The translations under genes and the position numbers were made by a program. Of a stretch of DNA of 6,395 nucleotides, positions 1-3,734 are shown one piece after another (the first letter of the stretch is position 1; every line of letters starts with the position of its first letter). Where the stretch lies: assembly GCA_900313845.1 (NCBI GenBank), contig OMTC01000116.1, forward strand, positions 1-6,395, given 5' to 3'. The notes under the pieces were generated by a model. It had not been told where the DNA came from, searched no databases, and saw nothing but the letters and a program-made list of their open reading frames with translations. This DNA is from an uncultured Prevotellaceae bacterium (GTDB taxonomy: Bacteria; Bacteroidota; Bacteroidia; Bacteroidales; Bacteroidaceae).

Positions 1-173
1 GTGCCAACTCCGATGCTGATGGCGAGTGCTACGCAAGCAGCCACGGAAACCGTAGTCCACCAACGGATACGAATGCTTTTTTGCTTACGCTCCTGTGCGT
101 CGAGTTCGTCGATGAGCGAGGAAAGGCGTTGATTCAGTCCCTCAGGGATGCGTATGTCTTGTTCATTCTTCAT
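1..173 (-). CDS. Probable anti-sigma / membrane partner of the ECF sigma factor, 5' part only
   Basis: This reading frame starts with ATG at 173-171 and runs off the left edge of the window; 57 residues are visible. It begins MKNEQDIRIPEGLNQRLSSL, followed by a charged stretch (DELDAQERKQK) and, from about residue 37, a hydrophobic segment starting WWTTVSVAACVALAIS. That segment is a likely single transmembrane helix, so residues 1-36 should lie in the cytoplasm. Its start codon overlaps the sigma factor stop codon (ATGA at 173-170), which points to translational coupling. In Bacteroidales, ECF sigma genes are commonly followed by a small one-pass membrane protein that sequesters the sigma factor, and this fits that arrangement. 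I cannot assign a named family (FecR, zinc-finger or other) because the periplasmic part is missing. The anti-sigma role is inferred from position and topology. Confidence 0.72.
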   Translation of the reverse strand, partial: MKNEQDIRIPEGLNQRLSSLIDELDAQERKQKSIRIRWWTTVSVAACVALAISIGVG

Positions 174-664
174 TGTTGAAAAAGGTTTTTGAGTTTTTGA
201 TGTGCTCTACTGAGCAGCACACGGATATTCACGTTGGTCAGTCCCGTTTTTTCTTGAATCTCTTTCACACTCCGACCTTCAAAATCATAGAGTTTTACCA
301 CTTCCTGCTGTCGTTTCGGCAACTTGCCCAACGCCCTCTGAGTGACCTCCAGTCGGTCGCGCCGTTCGATGCTATGTAGCAGATTCGACTCGTCGGGCAG
401 TTCCAGGTTTTCGGGGGGAGTTTTGGCATAGTCCAGTCGTTTCAGCCGTAGGCGGTCGATGCAGAGATTCTTGGTCAAAGCCACACAATAAGCCTCGGCA
501 TTGTCAGCTTGCATGGCAGTTTCTCGTTTTTCCCACAAGCGAATGAAAGCCTCCTGCACCATGTCCTCTGCATCCTGGGCATTGCCCAAAAGGCGATAGG
601 CTGCACGATACATCACCTCACTATGAGGGAGGAACTGCTTCTTGAAACTCTCAGCCGAAACCAC
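170..664 (-). CDS. RNA polymerase sigma factor, sigma-70 ECF subfamily
   Basis: The protein has 164 residues, the usual ECF length. Region 2 spans about residues 12-80 and shows the typical helix (YRAAYRLLGNAQDAEDMVQEAF, residues 19-40, in two adjoining pieces) and the core-binding/-10 part ending near CIDRLRLKR (residues 68-76). Region 4 spans about 100-160 and has the helix-turn-helix pattern LPKRQQEVVKLYDFEGRSVK (residues 115-134) followed by NIRVLLSRAHQKLK. There is no region 1.1 or 3, as expected for ECF factors. The start is GTG at 664-662. An in-frame TAG two codons upstream (670-668) rules out a longer protein, and the next ATG (residue 18) would cut into region 2. It should direct core polymerase to envelope-response promoters, probably including the ECF-like element at 1363-1389. 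It lies 61 bp after the DUF4252-like gene and overlaps the downstream membrane protein gene by 4 nt. Confidence 0.93.
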   Translation of the reverse strand: MVSAESFKKQFLPHSEVMYRAAYRLLGNAQDAEDMVQEAFIRLWEKRETAMQADNAEAYCVALTKNLCIDRLRLKRLDYAKTPPENLELPDESNLLHSIERRDRLEVTQRALGKLPKRQQEVVKLYDFEGRSVKEIQEKTGLTNVNIRVLLSRAHQKLKNLFQQ

Positions 665-673
665 AGACTATTA

Positions 674-707
674 AATGAAGAACGAAGAATGAAAGAATGA
701 AGAATGG
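674..707. repeat. Short purine-rich repeat between the DUF4252-like gene and the sigma gene
   Basis: On the plus strand the 61-bp gap 665-725 is dominated by imperfect iterations of a GAAGAATGAA-like unit, seen as ATGAAGAACG, AAGAATGAAAG and AATGAAGAATGG. The transcript (minus strand) reads it as CATTCTTCATT-type pyrimidine-rich repeats just upstream of the GTG start. An 11-base stretch, AATGAAGAATG (696-706), recurs in opposite orientation at 174-164, over the start codon of the next gene. It could be a low-complexity spacer, a slippage-prone tract or part of a dispersed repeat family. No function can be assigned. Confidence 0.5.
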
Positions 708-725
708 AGATTCTTTTGGGAATCA

Positions 726-1304
726 TCACTTAATCAGCTGGTGTATGATGGAGCTATTGATGCCGTAAACCTGAGTAAATCCTACATCGACGGTACTGAG
801 GAATACGAGTTCGTACAATCCCCCAATCCTTCGAAGGTAAGTGCGACTAACACCCTCCTCTGTGTTTTTGGCAAATATTTCCTCATACTTATTGCTGAGC
901 TTGAAGTTTTTCAGCTCTTCCAAAAAACTCTCGGCAACGTTCATGTTCGACCCTGTAGCACTCATGCTTCTGATTCCCACCGCACTTGACTTGTCTTTGA
1001 GGCAAACCATAAAGAGTGCATTGATAAAACCTTCTTCTGAGCTGCTGAGAAGGCTCGTAGAATCTTGTGGTGTTTCAACACTCCAATTCACCGAATCCTC
1101 ATCAAAATCAAACTGAACAGGAATAGAACCAAAAGAAGGCATGTTTTCTTTCATCTGTCTCAACAAAGAATCTCGGATGTTGGTAATTTCCTGATATTCA
1201 ATGCCAGCCTTGTCCTTCCATTTACTAAAAAATGCGTCGAAGTCCTGTGCTTGAACCATCAGGCAGCTCATTGCCATGAGGCAAATCATCATCATTTTTT
1301 TCAT
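726..1304 (-). CDS. Secreted DUF4252-like protein of the ECF operon
   Basis: The protein has 192 residues from the ATG at 1304-1302. The N-terminus, MKKMMMICLMAMSCLMVQAQ, is a signal peptide with probable cleavage after VQA (residues 17-19). A Cys at residue 14 is preceded by AMS, a poor lipobox, so a lipoprotein is possible but less likely. The mature part starts DFDAFFSKWKDKAGIEYQEI and ends with a hydrophobic strand-like stretch, ELVFLSTVDVGFTQVYGIN, and SSIIHQLIK. This pattern (a short Phe-rich start, a middle containing FLEELKNFKL, and a final strand leading to a short helix) resembles the DUF4252 family, which in Bacteroidales often sits beside ECF sigma and anti-sigma genes. The longer frame from 1358 is rejected because the probable ECF transcription start falls near 1356 and the signal peptide begins at Met-19 of that frame. 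Its role is unknown; a periplasmic or outer-membrane part in the same stress circuit is an inference. The DUF4252 call is from memory of the family. Confidence 0.75.
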   Translation of the reverse strand: MKKMMMICLMAMSCLMVQAQDFDAFFSKWKDKAGIEYQEITNIRDSLLRQMKENMPSFGSIPVQFDFDEDSVNWSVETPQDSTSLLSSSEEGFINALFMVCLKDKSSAVGIRSMSATGSNMNVAESFLEELKNFKLSNKYEEIFAKNTEEGVSRTYLRRIGGLYELVFLSTVDVGFTQVYGINSSIIHQLIK

Positions 1305-1362
1305 AAGTTTCTTTCTATTTTTGTTTTTTTGTGATTCTGTCGAAAAGCCTTTCAACAACTCA

Positions 1363-1389
1363 GACGAGGAAATGAAGAAAAGTGTTACA
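1363..1389 (-). promoter_or_regulatory. Putative ECF sigma promoter driving the DUF4252-sigma-membrane protein operon
   Basis: On the minus strand TGTAAC (1389-1384) is followed by a 17-bp spacer and CGTC (1366-1363). This matches the general ECF pattern of an AAC-containing -35 and a CGT-containing -10. Transcription would start near 1356, leaving a leader of about 50 nt before the ATG at 1304. No TAnnTTTG housekeeping element is seen in 1305-1406. It is the only such pair noticed in the window, and it lies upstream of the operon that encodes an ECF factor, which suggests autoregulation. The sigma-promoter pairing is inferred. Confidence 0.6.
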
Positions 1390-1406
1390 TTTCCTCCGCA
1401 TTTTTT

Positions 1407-2657
1407 TCAGGAAAGAGTTTTCTTGCAAAGAATCAGAACGTGGGAATCATCGGCAAGGGTGGTAGCGAAAAGATAGTCGGTGCCACCTTCGTGGAGTTTC
1501 AGACGTTTGCGAAGTTCGGCAACGGAAAGGGGAAAATTGCGAACGGTGAGGTTCGCTTTTTGAATGTCTTTCAATAAGGTTTTCAGTTCTTTCTTATTGA
1601 AATGAGAGGAACCAGTGATTTCAAAGATTCTTCCAGGAAAATCGGGAATGAGCGTGTCGGAGGTGTAGAGTTGGCTGCTTGGATGGAGCTTTTCCACGTG
1701 GAACAATTGTGCTACGGATTTGAATGCCATCGCCTTCATCACCGAAGCATTCGGTTCGTAGAGATATTGTTTCAGTTCAGAGGTGTAGTGGCAGGTAGCA
1801 TTTCTCTCGATGGAATGGGAGAAAATGAAGGTTTGCGCTTGCTGGTTGGGGAGAAGGTTGACGCAAATGATTTTTGGCTCATTTTCGGCGAATTCATCGG
1901 AAGTTTTTGCTTCCTTTTGAAGCACAAAGAGCGTTTCCTTGCATTCTCCATTCACACTCACAATGTGGATTTCCCGAATGCCTTTGAGCTGACGTTCTGC
2001 CTCGGCGATGTCGAGCATGGGGGAGAGTTTGAGCATCACCACATCGGCTTTGTCGAGCAGGAGGTCGTTGAACTGAATCACATCAGGTGTGCAATCGGAG
2101 ATGGCAACGGTCTTGGCTCCGTGCTCATCGCGACGGGCAGGGTCGATGAAAATGAGGTGCTGATGCGTGGAGAGTTGCGTCAGCACTTCTTCGGAATCAG
2201 CACAAAGCACGTCAGCATGATTCACACCTAACAGGGGAAGGTTATGCTTGGCAATTTCGCATAACTCTGCGTTTCTTTCCACAAAAGTGAGATGAACATT
2301 CTTTTCTTTTCCAACACTCCGTGCTAAACAAGTGGCATCGACACCGAATCCTCCTGTCAAATCAGTGATGCGGATAACGTCTTCCGTAGCAGGTTGATTT
2401 ATCCATTGAGCAAAGACTTTTCCCTTGTATTCAGCCGTTTGTTGCGATGAGCATTGTTCCATGGAGAGATGCTCAGGAAAGAGGATTCCCTCAGTCGCTG
2501 CCCACAATGGCAACTTCTTCTGCGCCATTTGCCAAGCACTGATTTGCACCACCGCTTTGCGCATATCCACATCGGGGTAGCGCTGTGCTTGCAGCATCAA
2601 ATCGCGGACATCGCTGTTCAGGTGCTTTTTAACAAAGGAGAAGAGGGAATCTGGCAT
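1407..2657 (-). CDS. THUMP-like class I SAM-dependent methyltransferase (PG_1098-type)
   Basis: This is a 416-residue cytoplasmic protein. The N-terminal helical part (about 1-90) starts MPDSLFSFVKKHLNSDVRDL. The Rossmann methyltransferase domain follows: motif I is DLTGGFGVD (99-107), the acidic end of strand 2 is FVERNAE (125-131), and the motif IV-like site is FIDPARRD (170-177). A PG_1098 ferredoxin-like segment covers roughly 279-322, and a C-terminal THUMP-like domain about 342-414 contains TVRNFPLSVAELRKRLKL. This order is that of the Bacteroidetes THUMP-like methyltransferase family (P. gingivalis PG_1098). THUMP-linked methyltransferases act on RNA, so an RNA base is the likely substrate, but the exact target is not known to me. 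The gene lies 59 bp after the M15 dipeptidase gene, with a hairpin between them. The family call is firm; the RNA target is inferred. Confidence 0.9.
   Translation of the reverse strand: MPDSLFSFVKKHLNSDVRDLMLQAQRYPDVDMRKAVVQISAWQMAQKKLPLWAATEGILFPEHLSMEQCSSQQTAEYKGKVFAQWINQPATEDVIRITDLTGGFGVDATCLARSVGKEKNVHLTFVERNAELCEIAKHNLPLLGVNHADVLCADSEEVLTQLSTHQHLIFIDPARRDEHGAKTVAISDCTPDVIQFNDLLLDKADVVMLKLSPMLDIAEAERQLKGIREIHIVSVNGECKETLFVLQKEAKTSDEFAENEPKIICVNLLPNQQAQTFIFSHSIERNATCHYTSELKQYLYEPNASVMKAMAFKSVAQLFHVEKLHPSSQLYTSDTLIPDFPGRIFEITGSSHFNKKELKTLLKDIQKANLTVRNFPLSVAELRKRLKLHEGGTDYLFATTLADDSHVLILCKKTLS
1690..1705. promoter_or_regulatory. parS-like ParB binding site inside the methyltransferase gene
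   Basis: The 16-mer TTTTCCACGTGGAACA contains a perfect 12-bp palindrome, TTCCACGTGGAA (1692-1703). It matches the chromosomal parS variant TGTTCCACGTGGAACA at 15 of 16 positions and the classical TGTTTCACGTGAAACA at 13 of 16. On the coding strand it encodes Leu-Phe-His-Val-Glu-Lys of the methyltransferase. Chromosomal parS sites often lie inside coding genes near the replication origin. ParB binding is an inference from the match alone. Confidence 0.45.
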
Positions 2658-2678
2658 GGAAAAGGGGAATGAATAAGG

Positions 2679-2697
2679 GCTTCAGCAAAACTGAAGC
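2679..2697 (-). other. Intergenic hairpin between the M15 peptidase and methyltransferase genes
   Basis: GCTTCAG (2679-2685) and CTGAAGC (2691-2697) form a perfect 7-bp stem with a 5-nt loop, within the 59-bp gap 2658-2716. In the minus-strand transcript the hairpin is followed by CCCTTATTC rather than a U tract, so it is a weak terminator candidate. It could instead be an mRNA-stabilising or processing structure, since it ends about 21 nt before the methyltransferase ATG. No promoter element is seen in the gap, so readthrough from the peptidase gene is plausible. Confidence 0.5.
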
Positions 2698-2716
2698 GCA
2701 CGGTGGCTGAAGGGGG

Positions 2717-3436
2717 TTATTTGATGAATGGGCGGTGCTCGGCTTTCACTTGTTTGCGGGTTTTGAGGTTGAAGTGCCACCATTCCGTGCGGAGGACTTT
2801 GAAGCCACCCACAGCCATTACTTCGCGGAGAAGTTGGCGGTTTTCCACGGCTTGTTTGGTGATTTTGCCTTGGCGAAGGAAGGTGGGTTCAAATTCGGGA
2901 TGCGCCAACTTGCCTAAGTAGTCCACAACAGTTCCCATCGGAATGGAATCGCCATGCTCATTGCAGATGGAAATATCTACGGCAAAACCATAGTTATGGA
3001 GTCCACCTCCATTGGCAGGATTGCTCACGTAGATGTTCTTGGAAGTGCCTTTCACGGCATCCCACATCTTCTGCTGTACCGACATAGGGCGTCCCGCGTC
3101 GTAAATAATCAGACTGAGGTTGGGGTGACGACGCTTCAGCTCTTTTTGTGCCTGTGCCAGCGCCTTTGCTGCCATGGGGTGAAGATACGCTTCGCGAAGG
3201 TCGGAATAGAGCACACGCCCCGTGAAATTGTCGGGACGGGAATACATCAAACTGACGTGGATGGTGGAATCGTAATCGAGGACATTCACAAAGCCCTGTT
3301 TTGCCATGCTCTGTGCCGTAGGGCTTAGTTTTTTCTGGCGTTTTTGTGCTTGAGTCGTTGAAAAAGGTAAGCAACAAAACATGAGAAACATCAGAAATGG
3401 ATAGGCTTGATATAAGAATTGACTCGTTTTCTTCAT
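2717..3436 (-). CDS. Secreted M15 family D-alanyl-D-alanine dipeptidase (VanX/DdpX-like)
   Basis: This 239-residue protein probably cleaves D-Ala-D-Ala dipeptide in the periplasm, a step in peptidoglycan turnover or salvage. Residues 1-30 are a signal peptide: MKKT, a hydrophobic core FLMFLMFCCLPF, and probable cleavage after TQA. The catalytic domain has the conserved arginine in DAGRP (R116), the zinc-binding HNYGFAVD (H147 and D154, spaced as in the HxxGxAxD motif), and EWWHF (catalytic E218, zinc ligand H221). All residues expected for an active M15D enzyme are present. The position two before H147 is Gly rather than the usual Ser of SxHxxGxAxD. There are no vanH or vanA neighbours, so a role in glycopeptide resistance is not supported. 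The ATG at 3436-3434 is preceded by the TAACTTTG promoter element. The endogenous substrate is inferred; a related LD- or DD-dipeptide cannot be excluded. Confidence 0.88.
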   Translation of the reverse strand: MKKTSQFLYQAYPFLMFLMFCCLPFSTTQAQKRQKKLSPTAQSMAKQGFVNVLDYDSTIHVSLMYSRPDNFTGRVLYSDLREAYLHPMAAKALAQAQKELKRRHPNLSLIIYDAGRPMSVQQKMWDAVKGTSKNIYVSNPANGGGLHNYGFAVDISICNEHGDSIPMGTVVDYLGKLAHPEFEPTFLRQGKITKQAVENRQLLREVMAVGGFKVLRTEWWHFNLKTRKQVKAEHRPFIK

Positions 3437-3467
3437 ACGAAATAATGGTTTTTGAATGATTGGAAAG

Positions 3468-3475
3468 CAAAGTTA
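3468..3475 (-). promoter_or_regulatory. Bacteroidetes -7 element for the M15 peptidase gene
   Basis: The minus strand reads TAACTTTG, a perfect match to the Bacteroidetes -7 consensus TAnnTTTG, which would start transcription roughly 25 nt before the ATG at 3436. No TTTG is found at the expected -33 distance, where the sequence is ATCC. The promoter may therefore be weak or need an activator. Confidence 0.5.
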
Positions 3476-3485
3476 CAAACAATTT

Positions 3486-3494
3486 TGTGGATAA
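3486..3494 (-). promoter_or_regulatory. DnaA-box consensus 9-mer
   Basis: The plus strand reads TGTGGATAA, the exact complement of the DnaA box TTATCCACA. It lies within the leftward promoter region, between the -7 element and the expected -33 position, in A/T-rich DNA. Directly beside it on the minus strand is a second TTATCC (3500-3495). Other box-like sequences nearby are weak, for example TTAACCACT at 3513-3521. One perfect box could be a chance match, a DnaA-regulated promoter or part of an origin. The assignment rests on the 9-mer alone. Confidence 0.35.
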
Positions 3495-3597
3495 GGATAA
3501 AAAGAACAAAAATTAACCACTTTCATTTAAATATTTGACAAAACTCGCTCTTTTTCACGGAAAATACATACGTTGGAAAGTAAAAAGCCGTGGTTAT

Positions 3598-3628
3598 TTT
3601 GCTTTTTGAGATATTTTTCATAAATTTG
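3598..3628 (+). promoter_or_regulatory. Bacteroidetes housekeeping promoter for the T9SS cargo gene
   Basis: TTTG (3598-3601) is followed by a 19-bp spacer and TAAATTTG (3621-3628). Both boxes match the Bacteroidetes sigma-ABfr consensus (TTTG at -33, TAnnTTTG at -7), and the spacing is as expected. Transcription would start near 3635, giving a leader of about 100 nt before the ATG at 3735. The sequence just before the start, CAACAAATTAATTT, is A/T-rich with no Shine-Dalgarno, as is normal in this phylum. Confidence 0.75.
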
Positions 3629-3734
3629 CAACGAAATATATAGAATTGTAATCAAATAGAGATAGAGAGGATTCATTTTCCCTTTTTTATCACAGGTATA
3701 TACATTCAAATTTTTTCTTTCAACAAATTAATTT

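Larger units (their letters stand above)
3437..3734. other. A/T-rich divergent intergenic region
   Basis: These 298 bp separate the left-facing peptidase gene from the right-facing T9SS cargo gene. The region is strongly A/T-rich and holds the promoter elements and the DnaA-box 9-mer listed separately. A 60-codon minus-strand frame (3709-3527) lies across the rightward promoter and has no family signature, so it is not called. After the rightward promoter the leader is about 100 nt, with no obvious riboswitch or strong hairpin. No tRNA or recognisable small RNA gene was seen. Confidence 0.8.

Noticed and set aside
1305..1358. N-terminal extension of the DUF4252-like protein by 18 residues
   Set aside because: The added residues are Lys/Asn-rich and precede a normal signal peptide, and the probable ECF transcription start falls at about the same place as the longer start.
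1390..1414. TTTCCT/AGGAAA inverted repeat after the methyltransferase stop, as a terminator
   Set aside because: Only a 6-bp A/T-rich stem with a 13-nt loop; too weak, and it overlaps the stop codon.
1602..2231. 209-codon plus-strand frame opposite the methyltransferase
   Set aside because: It overlaps the conserved methyltransferase domain on the other strand and shows no recognisable domain or plausible start region.
2717..3436. Vancomycin-resistance vanX
   Set aside because: The catalytic family is the same, but there are no vanH, vanA or vanRS neighbours and the protein has a Sec signal peptide, unlike cytoplasmic VanX.
3472..3477. Second TGTAAC on the minus strand as an ECF -35
   Set aside because: No CGTC-like box follows at 15-18 bp; the bases are part of the TAACTTTG element instead.
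2994..3509. 171-codon minus-strand frame overlapping the M15 peptidase
   Set aside because: It is out of frame with a peptidase that keeps all catalytic residues and its signal peptide; this frame has no motif and starts upstream of the promoter element.
3527..3709. 60-codon minus-strand frame in the divergent intergenic region
   Set aside because: It covers the rightward promoter, is Lys/Tyr/Ile/Leu-rich as expected from A/T-rich DNA, and has no promoter or family signature.
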